The notes under the pieces were generated by a model. That model saw only the letters and a program-made list of their open reading frames with translations, searched no databases and was not told where the DNA came from. The position numbers were made by a program, and so were the translations under genes. Shown piece after piece: positions 50,589-58,718 of a stretch of DNA of 64,000 bases. The DNA lies in assembly GCA_018816345.1 (NCBI GenBank), contig JAHIWG010000143.1, positions 1 to 64,000 on the forward strand, written 5' to 3'. This DNA is from Spirochaetota bacterium (GTDB lineage: Bacteria; Spirochaetota; Spirochaetia; Treponematales; UBA12059). Position 1 is the stretch's first letter. Every line of letters begins with the position of its first letter.

Positions 50589-52298
50589 CTACAGGCTACC
50601 GTTCTTGTCAATGCGCAAGCTTCGCCTGCGATCCGCGGCGCAGAGCGCGACTAGGATAAGGCCTACGGCTAGCGTAGCTATGTCGCTTGCCTTGCCTATG
50701 GACTCGTAGGGCGTGGTAATCGCGCGGCCGAGTGGGACGTCCACGACCAAGGCTCCTCGCTCGAACGGCGGTAGCGCGGCCGCGACGGCGCCGTTGGACG
50801 CGATCGCCACGGTCGCCCCCGTATCGGCGGCCCGGAGCACCATCGCCCCCGTCTCGGCGGCCCGGAAGCGCGACATCGCGAGGTGCTGCTCCTGCATGCC
50901 CGCTGAGCGCGCCCACGAGTCGTTCGTCAGCACGACGAAGAAGTCGGGGGCGTCGAAAGAAGCGAAATAACGGCCGAAGGAGTCCTCGAAGCAGATGGGG
51001 GCAGCGAACGAGGCCGGGCTCGCCGTGAAGAGCTTAGGGCCGGAGCCGGGGCTCCAGAAGTTGCCGAACCGCGAGACTATCCAGCGCCTCAACGCCGGAA
51101 GGCCTGCCCAGGAGGGTAGGTACTCCGAGAACGGGACGAGGTTGACCTTGTCGTAGCGGTCCCGTATCGATCCGCCGGAGTATAGGAGCGCCGAGTTATG
51201 CTCCACGGCGCGGCGGACGTCGCCGGGGACCGCGTAGCCGTTCCCGGCGACTACGGGAGAGGGGTAGCGGCGTAAGTATTCGTCGGCCTCGGCGACGACG
51301 TCGTAGGTCGACCTGTCCGGCCGGTGCCGTAGGTGCCACTCGATAGGGGGTACGACGGCGGTCTCATGCCAGGCGACGAGGTCCGGTCCGTAGGCGAGGG
51401 CCTCGTCGCTCAGCGCCATGAGCCGCTCGAGGGCCGCGGCGTACTCGGCCGGGTTCTTCTGGCTCCGGACGCAGGGCTGCAAGAGGGCGACTCGGTACCA
51501 GCCTTCCGCGGGGGGCGCGCCCGGGGTCGCCGCCGTAGGCGCGGCCACTGACGGGCCGCCGATGCCCGAATCGGGACGGCCGGCGACGACGACAGCGAGC
51601 GCGCACGCGATCCCGAAAGCCGCCCTGAGGGCGGCTCCGGAGGCGCGGCCGGATACGGGGCCGCGGAGCCTCCGAAGGGCAGCGTACAGCGTGACGTTCG
51701 AGCCCGCGGTAGCCAAGCCTACGAGCGCGACGCCGCCTACCGAGGCTAGCCCGAGAGCGGCCGCGCTATCGGCCAGCGCGTAGGGGAGGGTGGCGTACGG
51801 GAACGCTATAAGGATAGTAGAGCGGCCTAATTCGGCCGCCGCCCAGATGAAGGCGGCGGCGGGAACGGAGAACCGGCTCTTGGCGCGTAGGACGGCGGAT
51901 ATGGCCGCAAGGGCGATGGAGAACCAGAACGCCCCGAGCGCGATGGCCAGGACTATGGCTCCCGGATGGTACGAGGCGAGCCATCGGCAGACGATCGCGA
52001 GGACCGCGGCGCCTACGGAAGCGCCCGCCAGGGCGCTTATTCGGGGGCGGAACCGCTCCGCGAAGGCGAGCATCGGAACGAGCGCTACGAAGGCCGAGAG
52101 CGAGAACGCTCGGCTCGAGCCCAGGAATGCGAGCGAGTAGAGCGCGATCGATGCCGCGACGAGCGCGGCGCCGACGACGCGCCTATCGGGACTAGTCGTC
52201 AGAAGCGGCGCCCTCGGCGCTCGAGGAGGCTCCTTCGGCGCCGATCTTCCAAGCTTCCTGCTTAAGCTCCCGGCCAGGGCGGAACACGGCCACGCCAT
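50589..52298 (-). CDS. lnt: Apolipoprotein N-acyltransferase
   Basis: Adds the third acyl chain to lipoproteins in the inner membrane. About 540-570 residues. An N-terminal multi-helix membrane part is followed by a nitrilase domain with the catalytic triad Glu (AWHETAVVPP), Lys (DKVNLVPFSEYLP) and Cys (APICFEDSFG), then a C-terminal membrane helix. The start is uncertain: the nearest ATG (52298) overlaps the HU gene by 107 nt, and a CTG at 52202 would avoid most of that. Coupled translation with HU is likely. Confidence 0.88.
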   Translation of the reverse strand: MAWPCSALAGSLSRKLGRSAPKEPPRAPRAPLLTTSPDRRVVGAALVAASIALYSLAFLGSSRAFSLSAFVALVPMLAFAERFRPRISALAGASVGAAVLAIVCRWLASYHPGAIVLAIALGAFWFSIALAAISAVLRAKSRFSVPAAAFIWAAAELGRSTILIAFPYATLPYALADSAAALGLASVGGVALVGLATAGSNVTLYAALRRLRGPVSGRASGAALRAAFGIACALAVVVAGRPDSGIGGPSVAAPTAATPGAPPAEGWYRVALLQPCVRSQKNPAEYAAALERLMALSDEALAYGPDLVAWHETAVVPPIEWHLRHRPDRSTYDVVAEADEYLRRYPSPVVAGNGYAVPGDVRRAVEHNSALLYSGGSIRDRYDKVNLVPFSEYLPSWAGLPALRRWIVSRFGNFWSPGSGPKLFTASPASFAAPICFEDSFGRYFASFDAPDFFVVLTNDSWARSAGMQEQHLAMSRFRAAETGAMVLRAADTGATVAIASNGAVAAALPPFERGALVVDVPLGRAITTPYESIGKASDIATLAVGLILVALCAADRRRSLRIDKNGSL

Positions 52299-52533
52299 GA
52301 TCGGATACCGAGACCGGCTCGCCCGTCTTGGGGTTGCGAGCGCGTTTCCGGCCCTTCCGGATGCGTACCTCGAAGGTCCCGAAGCCGCGTAGCTCCACGG
52401 CCTTCTCATCGAGAATCGCCTTCTTTATTTCCTCGAATAGCCCGTCGATGAGAACGTGTATGTCTTTTCGGCCTAGCGTCGATCTCTCGTGGAGAGCGTC
52501 GATCAATTCGGCCTTCGTGACTTTTCTAGCCAT
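52192..52533 (-). CDS. hup: HU-family DNA-binding protein
   Basis: 113 residues. Histone-like fold: KVTKAELIDALHERSTLGRK, VELRGFGTFEVRIRKGRKRA and the arm RNPKTGEPVSVSDHGVAVFR. About 20 residues longer than typical HU because of an acidic Ser/Ala/Gly tail. The ATG has CAGGAG upstream. It lies 109 nt after rpsT and overlaps lnt. Confidence 0.95.
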   Translation of the reverse strand: MARKVTKAELIDALHERSTLGRKDIHVLIDGLFEEIKKAILDEKAVELRGFGTFEVRIRKGRKRARNPKTGEPVSVSDHGVAVFRPGRELKQEAWKIGAEGASSSAEGAASDD

Positions 52534-52577
52534 GCCGCAACTCCTGAATACCGAGCCGCCACCGACCGTTCGACCGC

Positions 52578-52594
52578 GGAGCCTTAGGGGCTCC
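52578..52594 (-). other. Hairpin between rpsT and HU
   Basis: GGAGCC (52578-52583) and GGCTCC (52589-52594) form a 6-bp stem with a 5-nt loop in the 109-nt gap between rpsT and HU. No T-run follows on the minus strand, so it may process or partly attenuate the message. Nothing else recognisable is in this gap. Confidence 0.35.
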
Positions 52595-52642
52595 TCCCGA
52601 TATCGTTATCGAAGCGAACGGCGAGCGAAAGGTTGGATGGGC

Positions 52643-52912
52643 TTACGCGCCGAGGACGTTGACGAGCCGCTGCATCCTGGACTTCTTCCGGGCGGCGGTG
52701 TTTTTCTTAATGATGCCCTTGCGAGCGGCCGTGTCGATCTGCTTGATCATGTCCTTGAGCGTCGCCTCGGCTAGATCCTTGTCCTTGCCGTGAGCCGCCG
52801 CGACGACGCGCTTGGCCGCGGTGCGGACGCTGCTCTTTACCTTCTTGTTTTGGACGCGTCGCTTCTCGTCCTGCTTATGCCGTTTCTCGGCGGATGAAAA
52901 TTTGGTAGCCAA
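52643..52912 (-). CDS. rpsT: 30S ribosomal protein S20
   Basis: 89 residues. The N-terminus SSAEKRHKQDEKRRVQNKKV and the C-terminal KGIIKKNTAARKKSRMQRLV are typical. The TTG at 52912 is chosen: GGAGG lies 5 nt upstream, while the in-frame ATG at 52924 overlaps that site and has no ribosome site of its own. Escherichia coli rpsT also uses TTG, which matters for its autoregulation. A good promoter lies at 52976-53004. Confidence 0.94.
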   Translation of the reverse strand: MATKFSSAEKRHKQDEKRRVQNKKVKSSVRTAAKRVVAAAHGKDKDLAEATLKDMIKQIDTAARKGIIKKNTAARKKSRMQRLVNVLGA

Positions 52913-52975
52913 GCTATCCTCCATTCGGATTGTCGCAACTAATGTCTGTTCGACAGGAATTAACGTCGGTAGAAG

Positions 52976-53004
52976 AAATTACCAGAACGCTACGAGTATG
53001 TCAA
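52976..53004 (-). promoter_or_regulatory. rpsT promoter
   Basis: Minus strand: a perfect TTGACA (53004-52999), a 17-nt spacer and TAATTT (52981-52976) preceded by an extended -10 TGG. The transcript would start near 52969, about 57 nt before the TTG start codon. Confidence 0.65.
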
Positions 53005-53047
53005 GGATGCATTAGCCTACTATCGGGCCTTTACGGACCCTCTCGTC

Positions 53048-53076
53048 TTGTCCGGCGGCTGTCGGAACGCTATAGT
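53048..53076 (+). promoter_or_regulatory. Acyltransferase promoter, apparently giving a leaderless mRNA
   Basis: TTGTCC (53048-53053), a 17-nt spacer and TATAGT (53071-53076). The last base of the -10 is 7 nt before the ATG at 53084, so transcription should begin at or next to the start codon. Confidence 0.55.
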
Positions 53077-53083
53077 CGGCGCC

Positions 53084-53839
53084 ATGGGAACCTTCATCTT
53101 CGCTATCGCGACGCTCGCGTTAGCCGTGCTGTACGAAGCGCCGGCCTACCTTTGCAGGTTCCTGCCCCCCGGGGAGCGCAGGGGGCAGGTGGCGGATATA
53201 GCTCTACGCGCGATGGAGCGATTCATACGATGCGCGAAGTGCTATAGCGGACTCGGCCTTCTCTATGAACGGCCGGATTTCGAGCTGCCGGAGCGCTGTA
53301 TCGTCGTCTCGAACCATCAGAGCCTGTTCGATATTCCAATACTGATGCATTATTTCAAGGACGATCGGCGCCTGCTATTCGTCGCCAAGAAGGAACTAGG
53401 GTACGGGATACCCCTCATCTCGAGCGTACTAAAGATCGGCGGGCATGCGCTCATAGATAGGGGCGGGCGTTCAGCCCAGTCTATGAAGGCGCTCGGCTCC
53501 TTCGCGAGGCGTTGTTCCCGGGCCGGCTTCTGGCCGTCGATTTTTCCCGAGGGCACTCGCTCCAAGGACGGGATACTCGGCAAATTCCACTCGGCCGGTT
53601 TACGGCGCATCATGGAAACAATCCCTGGCCCCCTGCTCGTCGTCGCCGTGGACGGCGGCTGGAAGGCCGCGGGGCTGGGCATGTTCCTCGCTAAGCGGCC
53701 GAGCATAGAGTATAGGGTCAAGGCTATCGCGCTCATCGAGGCGGGCCCGGATAAGACAAGCGTCGCCGACGCCTTGGACGCCTCGAGGGCCGTAATTGGG
53801 CGACAGCTGGAGGCCTGGCATGCCGAGGCGCCTCTATAG
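53084..53839 (+). CDS. plsC: 1-acyl-sn-glycerol-3-phosphate acyltransferase
   Basis: Makes phosphatidic acid from lysophosphatidic acid at the inner membrane. 251 residues from the ATG at 53084. An N-terminal membrane helix (FIFAIATLALAVLYEAPAYL) is followed by the catalytic HX4D motif (SNHQSLFD) and the acceptor-binding motif FPEGTRSKDG. No ribosome site is visible, and the promoter abuts the ATG. A TTG at 53048 is a less likely start because it lies in the -35. It converges with the small zinc-protein gene. Confidence 0.88.
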   Translation: MGTFIFAIATLALAVLYEAPAYLCRFLPPGERRGQVADIALRAMERFIRCAKCYSGLGLLYERPDFELPERCIVVSNHQSLFDIPILMHYFKDDRRLLFVAKKELGYGIPLISSVLKIGGHALIDRGGRSAQSMKALGSFARRCSRAGFWPSIFPEGTRSKDGILGKFHSAGLRRIMETIPGPLLVVAVDGGWKAAGLGMFLAKRPSIEYRVKAIALIEAGPDKTSVADALDASRAVIGRQLEAWHAEAPL

Positions 53840-53857
53840 CGCTCCCCCGACGCGGAT

Positions 53858-53884
53858 AAAAAAAACCGCCCCTACGAGGGGCGG
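53858..53884 (-). terminator. Intrinsic terminator of the small zinc-protein gene
   Basis: Minus strand: a perfect 7-bp stem (CCGCCCC 53866-53872 with GGGGCGG 53878-53884) followed by eight T (complement of the A-run 53858-53865). It lies 25 nt after the stop of the gene at 53910. Confidence 0.9.
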
Positions 53885-53909
53885 CTTAACGCGAGCCGAT
53901 CGCAGGGCC

Positions 53910-54080
53910 TTAGCTGAAGTCGCTGGGCCTGCGCTCGGTGCGCTTGCATTTCTCGCACTCGGCGACGTTCTTGACGCGACCGTCATCGAATAGAGTCTTC
54001 ATCTTCACTTCGCCGCCGCACGGGCAATAGAAATGATGCGTGGTACTCGACGTACGAGAGTTCTTACTTACCTGTCCCAT
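53910..54080 (-). CDS. Small zinc-ribbon protein
   Basis: 56 residues from the ATG at 54080 (AAGGAG 6 nt upstream). Two Cys pairs (YCPCGG and CEKCKR), separated by KTLFDDGRVKNVAE, form a probable zinc ribbon. The N-terminus is Ser/Thr/Lys-rich and the C-terminus ends RRPSDFS. It has its own promoter and terminator. The family was not recognised; the size and charge resemble ribosome-associated small proteins, but that is a guess. Confidence 0.8.
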   Translation of the reverse strand: MGQVSKNSRTSSTTHHFYCPCGGEVKMKTLFDDGRVKNVAECEKCKRTERRPSDFS

Positions 54081-54191
54081 GACGAACTCCTTGGGGATAT
54101 TGCCGGCCGTTTGGCGGATCCGGCCGCGCCGAAAAGCGCCCCGATATTGGATGGAGGACGGCGCCGAAGCCGGCACCCTTGCCTAGAGCAC

Positions 54192-54221
54192 AAAATAACG
54201 CGAAATCCGATCAAGTGTCAA
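54192..54221 (-). promoter_or_regulatory. Promoter of the small zinc-protein gene
   Basis: Minus strand: a perfect TTGACA (54221-54216), an 18-nt spacer and TATTTT (54197-54192). The leader of about 105 nt before the ATG contains a 7-bp hairpin (GGTGCCG-GCTT-CGGCGCC) near 54160-54180. Confidence 0.55.
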
Positions 54222-54251
54222 TCGCGGAGGACCGCCCGGCCGCTCGTTCCA

Positions 54252-54287
54252 TTATAAGACCCCCGGGTCGAGTAGCCGACCCGGGGG
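54252..54287 (-). terminator. Hairpin, probable terminator of the TPR-Mrr-like gene
   Basis: A perfect 11-bp stem, CCCCCGGGTCG (54260-54270) with CGACCCGGGGG (54277-54287), and a 6-nt loop. On the minus strand it is followed by TCTTATAATGG, a partly T-rich tail. It lies about 90 nt after the stop at 54379. The plus strand has no T-run. The rest of the 54288-54378 gap shows nothing recognisable. Confidence 0.6.
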
Positions 54288-54378
54288 CGTACCACGGAAA
54301 GGAGGAACAACCCTCGATCGACGACCGAGCGATGTCGATTATGTAACAATCGGCCCCGTCCCCGGTTACACTGGAAAA

Positions 54379-55749
54379 TCAAGTTTTTTGATTGGCCGAC
54401 TGCAGCAATTCCTGGAGCTGTTCCTTGTGGTAGAGCTCTACAGAGCGGTTCTCGGCGAATTCCATAGCCGCCCTGTTGAAGCTGGAACTCGTGATGATGA
54501 CGCCGCGAATAATACCCAGCTTCTTCATATTGTCCAGCAAGGAGCGGACTGCGGAGTCGTCGAGCGCCTCGGAGACCCTGAGGAAGCGGACGAGCTGGGG
54601 CTTCTTCTTCGTTCCGAGCCATTTCTCCGACTCGTTCTCCACGGTGATGAAGTCGACCCCGTTCATGGTGCCGATGACGTCCCTGACGGCGAGGTTGAGG
54701 CCCTGGGCGGCCACGAGCTTGCATAACTCGACGAATTCCTCCTGGCTACAGGTAAGGTAATCCTTCATACGGTCGTCGGTCCGGTACTCATGGTACTGGG
54801 TCAGTTTCTCGGATACGTCCCGGAATTGCGGCTTCTTCGAGTATATCTTCTCCCACTGCTCGATCGCCTTGTCGATGTTCTTTTGCTTCTCGTAGCATAG
54901 GGATAGGAAATACCTGCCGTAGAGCGTCTCCGACGCCGACTCGTCCTTGGAGAGCTTCACGGCCCGCTCGAGCTCTATGACCGCGTTGTCGTACGAGCCT
55001 TGGCTCATATACGTGCCGCCCCTCTCGACGAGGGCCTTGATCTTGAGAGCCGGGCTCTTCTGGGCCCGCTCGAACGCGAGGAGGGCCCCGGTATAGTCGT
55101 TGGATTCCTTAAGGAGCTTGCCTAGATAGTAATAGCTATCGTAGTTAGACGGGTCGGTCTTAAGGCTGGCCTCGAATTCCGCCCTCGCCTCGAGGGGGTG
55201 CTTCGTCTTATAGAGGATGACGCCTAGCATATAGTGGGCCTTGCCGTGCCGCTGATCCAGCTCGACGGCCTTCCTGGCGTACTTCACGGCTACTTCGGCC
55301 TTGCCCCGCTCGTCGAATATCCGAGCGCACTGATAGTAGTACTCGGCGTTGCGCGGATCGCCCTTGACGAGGAGAATGTACTCCTTAAGCGCCTCTTCGA
55401 GCTGGCCGAAGCGTTCGTACAGGTCCGCTATTACCCTCCTGAACTCCGGCTCCGGAATATCGCGGTCGAACTGCCCTATATCGCCTACGGTCTTCAGCTC
55501 CATGAGCGCCAGCTCGGATTTGCCTTCCGACAGATATATCTTGCCGAGATAGTAATGCGCCGCGGCGTTTCGGGGTTCCTTGGCCAGGATGGCCTTCACG
55601 ATCTTGGCCGCGGCCGGGCTCCGGCCCTGCTTGATGAGATCGGCGACCGCGGAAAGGCGCTTAGGCAGCGCTATCATCCTGATGAGGAAAACGCTTAGGA
55701 TGCCCACCGCTATGCCGAAGAATACTATGAGGATCACGACGAATGACAT
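54379..55749 (-). CDS. Membrane-anchored TPR protein with degenerate Mrr-like domain
   Basis: 456 residues. One N-terminal membrane helix (about 3-26) is followed by about seven TPR units (about 45-335; for example AAHYYLGKIYLSEGKSELAL). The C-terminal about 100 residues resemble the Mrr-type restriction-endonuclease fold: GVDFITVENESEKW, then IIRGVIITSSSFNRAAMEF and a LYHKEQLQELL end. The usual catalytic D..(E/Q)xK is not intact (QLVRF where QxK is expected), so the domain is probably a non-catalytic binding module. The helix likely exposes the rest to the cytoplasm. Confidence 0.85.
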   Translation of the reverse strand: MSFVVILIVFFGIAVGILSVFLIRMIALPKRLSAVADLIKQGRSPAAAKIVKAILAKEPRNAAAHYYLGKIYLSEGKSELALMELKTVGDIGQFDRDIPEPEFRRVIADLYERFGQLEEALKEYILLVKGDPRNAEYYYQCARIFDERGKAEVAVKYARKAVELDQRHGKAHYMLGVILYKTKHPLEARAEFEASLKTDPSNYDSYYYLGKLLKESNDYTGALLAFERAQKSPALKIKALVERGGTYMSQGSYDNAVIELERAVKLSKDESASETLYGRYFLSLCYEKQKNIDKAIEQWEKIYSKKPQFRDVSEKLTQYHEYRTDDRMKDYLTCSQEEFVELCKLVAAQGLNLAVRDVIGTMNGVDFITVENESEKWLGTKKKPQLVRFLRVSEALDDSAVRSLLDNMKKLGIIRGVIITSSSFNRAAMEFAENRSVELYHKEQLQELLQSANQKT

Positions 55750-55933
55750 CGGCCCGCCTTAAGTTCGGTATCGAGGATGGCCCGGACGCGCTTTAAACGA
55801 GGCGCCTCTCGTGGTATCCTTGTCTATGTTAAACGAGATTTCAATGAATTTCCAGGCTGTCGCGGGGCATTACCCGCAATATCCGCGAATCGACCGCAGA
55901 GCAAAAGGCCGAACGTAACGCCGAGGAGGAACG

Positions 55934-56665
55934 ATGCCGTCACGACCTGGCCTGAATCGGGGCGCTATGAGGCGGATAGCGTTTTTCCTCGCCGTATCGG
56001 GGGCCGTAGCCGCATCCTTCGCCTCCGAGTTCTCCGATCGCGGGATAAAGCTGTTCATGGAGAATAAGCCGCTTGAGGCCGCTCCCGTCCTCGAGGCGGC
56101 CTCCAAGGAAGCGGGAGCCGACGAGAGGGTTTTCCTATACCTAGGCATAGCGTACCAACAGCTAGGACGCTGGGACGAGGCCGTCGCGTCGTTCCGCAAG
56201 GGCCTGGCTTCCTCCGTCCTGTATAGGCATCAGTTCCTATTCAATATCGCCAACTCGTTCTACGCCCAGGGACGGAACGCCTTCGCCGTGGAGTATTACG
56301 ACCAGGCGCTCGCCGCGAAGCCCGAGTACGCGCAGGCCTACCTCAATCGGGCGAACGCCAAGATGAGGCTCGGCGACCACGGCGGGGCGGTTTCGGATTA
56401 TTCGCTTTTCCTGAGCCTCGAGCCGGCCTCGCCGCAGGGCTCGGAGATCAGGCGCCTCATCGACCTGCTCGGGTCTAAGGCGGCCGAGGCCGATCGCGTT
56501 AAGGCCGAGGCCGAGGCGCGCCTGCTGGCCGAGGAACGAGCCAAGCAGGCCATGCTCGACGAGGTCGCGCGCTCCCTTATGGAAGCGGCCGAGGCTACGA
56601 CGAACCTCTCGGCCGGTTCAGGCGATACGCAGGGCTACGACTCTGACCTGTCTCTCGACGACTGA
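55934..56665 (+). CDS. Exported TPR protein
   Basis: 243 residues. A signal peptide with a long n-region (about 1-31, core IAFFLAVSGAVAASFAS) is followed by about four TPR units (about 35-170) and a Glu/Ala/Arg-rich coiled coil ending in an acidic tail. GAGGAACG precedes the ATG; an internal ATG at 55967 is possible. The 184-nt divergent gap upstream holds a palindrome-like ACGAGGCGCCTCTCGT near 55797 and a 9-bp direct repeat TTAAACGAG, but no clear promoter. The large TPR gene follows after 32 nt. Confidence 0.85.
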   Translation: MPSRPGLNRGAMRRIAFFLAVSGAVAASFASEFSDRGIKLFMENKPLEAAPVLEAASKEAGADERVFLYLGIAYQQLGRWDEAVASFRKGLASSVLYRHQFLFNIANSFYAQGRNAFAVEYYDQALAAKPEYAQAYLNRANAKMRLGDHGGAVSDYSLFLSLEPASPQGSEIRRLIDLLGSKAAEADRVKAEAEARLLAEERAKQAMLDEVARSLMEAAEATTNLSAGSGDTQGYDSDLSLDD

Positions 56666-56697
56666 TAGTCGGAACGTCTTTCCGGAGGGCACTACAC

Positions 56698-58698
56698 GTG
56701 ATAGAACAGAAGAAGAAGACCTTAACGTACGCCGCTATCGCCATAGGCGCCGTACTAGTGATCGCCCTCGTCGCGGCCCTGGCCATAGGCGGCGGCTCGC
56801 GCGCCAAGGGCCGCGAGCGGACCAATATGCTGTCCCTCGCTCGGGAGTATATAGATCGCGGGGACTACGATCGAGCGCTCGACATACTGGATAGCCTCAT
56901 CATCAAGGACTCTGGCGACTCCGACGCCAGGGCCCTGCGCGACGACGCCCTAGGCAAGAAGACTTCGGCTAAGGCGGCGGCCGAGGAAGCCGCCGCGCGC
57001 GCCGCCAAGGCCGGTACCGACGACGCGGGAGCCCTCGCCCAGAGCCTCGGCGAGCTCGGCAAGACGCTCGAGAGGACGGCGTCGACGGTCGCCCAGGGCG
57101 CGTCGCAGAAGACCCAGCCCGCCCAGTCGGCGGCGAGTTCCGAGGCCGCGGCCGCGGCCGCTCGGAAGGCGGATGACGACGCCCGCGCCAAGGCGGAGGC
57201 CGAGGCCGAGGCGGCGCGGAGGAGGGCGGCCGAGGATGAACTGGCGCGCAAGAGCCAGGAGACGCGCGCCAGGATGGAGGCCGTGAACGCCCTCGTGAAG
57301 GCCGGGCGCGCCTCGATATCGTCCGGCGACTACGGGTCGGCGAAGTCGTCGTTCGACGACGCGGTGGGCTCGCTCCCTCCCGGAGAGGCCAAGTTCGCGG
57401 CCCAGACCTTCGCCGACATAGCGGAAGGCTACTACGACGGCTACAAGCGCTCTCCTGCCAGCGCGGAGGGGCTCGAGGCGGTCAAGCAGGCCCAGCGCAC
57501 GGCTCAGGAGGCGATTAGGAGCGACTCGTCGGACGCTCGCCCCCACTATACGCTCAGCAAGATCTATAACGATTTCCAGAAGCCCGACCTCGCCCAGAGC
57601 GAGCTCGAACAGGCCGTGAAGCTCGATCCCAATAACTACCTCTACGCCTACGAGCTCGGAAAGGCCTATTTCAGGGTCAAGAAGTACCCGGAGGCGCAGC
57701 GCGCCTTCGAGTCGATAACGGTAAAGCTAAATCCTAAGTACGAGCCGGCGTTCTTCAACCTGGGAATGACGTACCGCGCGATGCGCAACGATCAGGCTGC
57801 GCTCGGAGCCTTCGGCGGGGCCTTGAGGCTCAAGCCCGATTACGTCCGGGCCCATGTCGAGACGGCGCGCATCCTCGCCTCCAAGGGGGATTCGGCGGGC
57901 GGCGTCAAGTCGTACCTGGCGGCGCTGTCGTTCGAGCCCGACAACGCCTCGGCCCTCCGAGAGCTCGGCGTGGTATACGACTCGGCGGGCAAGAGCGCCG
58001 AGGCGGAGAAGGTCTTCGAGAAGGCCTTCTCCCTGGCCCCCGACGCGTTGACGAGCTATAACCTCGCCAAGGTCAAGTACGACCTCGGCAAGGCCGCGGA
58101 GGCGCTCTCGTTCGCGCGCAAGGCGGTCGATATGGCTCCGTCCGTCGCCCTCTACCACTACCTCGTGGGATTGACGGCCGAGAAGGCCGGCGACGTCGAC
58201 GCCGCCTTGCTCGCGTACGCGAAATCCGCCGAGCTCGACAAGAAGGCCGTCGACGCGCGCGTCAACCTGGGCCGCCTGTACCTGGAATCGGGCTTCGCCG
58301 ATAAGGCGCTCGCGGTGCTCGAGGAGGCGTACAGGATAGAGCCCAAGTCGCTCGAGGCTAACAATAACCTGGCCAACGCCTACGGCACTAAGGCGCTGTT
58401 CGAGAAGAGCGTGTTCCATTACGAGGCGGCCCTGGCCCTATCGCCGCGCGACGCGACGATTCGGATGAACCTGGCCCGGGCGTACGTGCAATCGGGAGCG
58501 CTGCCCAAGGCTCGGGACGCCTACGTCGAGCTATTAAAGCTCGCCCCGGCTAACTGGGAGGCTATGTACGAGCTGGGCAAGGTGCACCTATCCTCCGGCG
58601 ACGCGGCGGCCGCCAAGAAGACGCTGTCGGAGCTGCTCGCCAAGAAGCCCGACTTCAGGGCCCGGGCGGAGGTCGAGACGATACTGGCCGGTCTCTAG
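56698..58698 (+). CDS. Large membrane-anchored TPR protein
   Basis: 666 residues. The N-terminal membrane helix (about 10-31) is followed by one TPR-like hairpin (LAREYIDRGDYDRALDILDS). An Ala/Glu/Lys-rich coiled coil (about 85-185) precedes an array of about ten TPR units to the end (for example RPHYTLSKIYNDFQKPDLAQ). A GTG start has GGAGG at 10 nt. It is likely a periplasmic or envelope scaffold of multiprotein complexes, and pairs with the exported TPR protein before it. The stop lies in a 21-bp tandem duplication shared with mutL. Confidence 0.85.
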   Translation: MIEQKKKTLTYAAIAIGAVLVIALVAALAIGGGSRAKGRERTNMLSLAREYIDRGDYDRALDILDSLIIKDSGDSDARALRDDALGKKTSAKAAAEEAAARAAKAGTDDAGALAQSLGELGKTLERTASTVAQGASQKTQPAQSAASSEAAAAAARKADDDARAKAEAEAEAARRRAAEDELARKSQETRARMEAVNALVKAGRASISSGDYGSAKSSFDDAVGSLPPGEAKFAAQTFADIAEGYYDGYKRSPASAEGLEAVKQAQRTAQEAIRSDSSDARPHYTLSKIYNDFQKPDLAQSELEQAVKLDPNNYLYAYELGKAYFRVKKYPEAQRAFESITVKLNPKYEPAFFNLGMTYRAMRNDQAALGAFGGALRLKPDYVRAHVETARILASKGDSAGGVKSYLAALSFEPDNASALRELGVVYDSAGKSAEAEKVFEKAFSLAPDALTSYNLAKVKYDLGKAAEALSFARKAVDMAPSVALYHYLVGLTAEKAGDVDAALLAYAKSAELDKKAVDARVNLGRLYLESGFADKALAVLEEAYRIEPKSLEANNNLANAYGTKALFEKSVFHYEAALALSPRDATIRMNLARAYVQSGALPKARDAYVELLKLAPANWEAMYELGKVHLSSGDAAAAKKTLSELLAKKPDFRARAEVETILAGL

Positions 58699-58718
58699 AC
58701 GATACTGGCCGGTCTCTA
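58677..58718. repeat. Exact 21-bp tandem duplication at the TPR/mutL junction
   Basis: Two identical 21-bp units (58677-58697 and 58698-58718) begin GACGATACTGG and end GGTCTCTA; a partial third copy (GACGAT) follows. The first unit carries the stop of the plus-strand TPR gene (58696-58698). The second carries the stop of minus-strand mutL (58716-58718). Without one unit the two stops would overlap at CTAG. Confidence 0.9.

Noticed and set aside
52913-52924. ATG start for rpsT
   Set aside because: The ATG overlaps the GGAGG that serves the downstream TTG and has no ribosome site of its own.
54081-54378. A tRNA or small RNA gene in the gap before the TPR-Mrr-like gene
   Set aside because: The folds present are a simple terminator-like stem and a small leader hairpin; no cloverleaf or conserved tRNA boxes were found.
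58297-58304. A second GCCGATAA sigma-28-type -10 box
   Set aside because: It is inside the TPR coding sequence with no -35 and no gene start nearby; it arises from codons for Ala-Asp-Lys.
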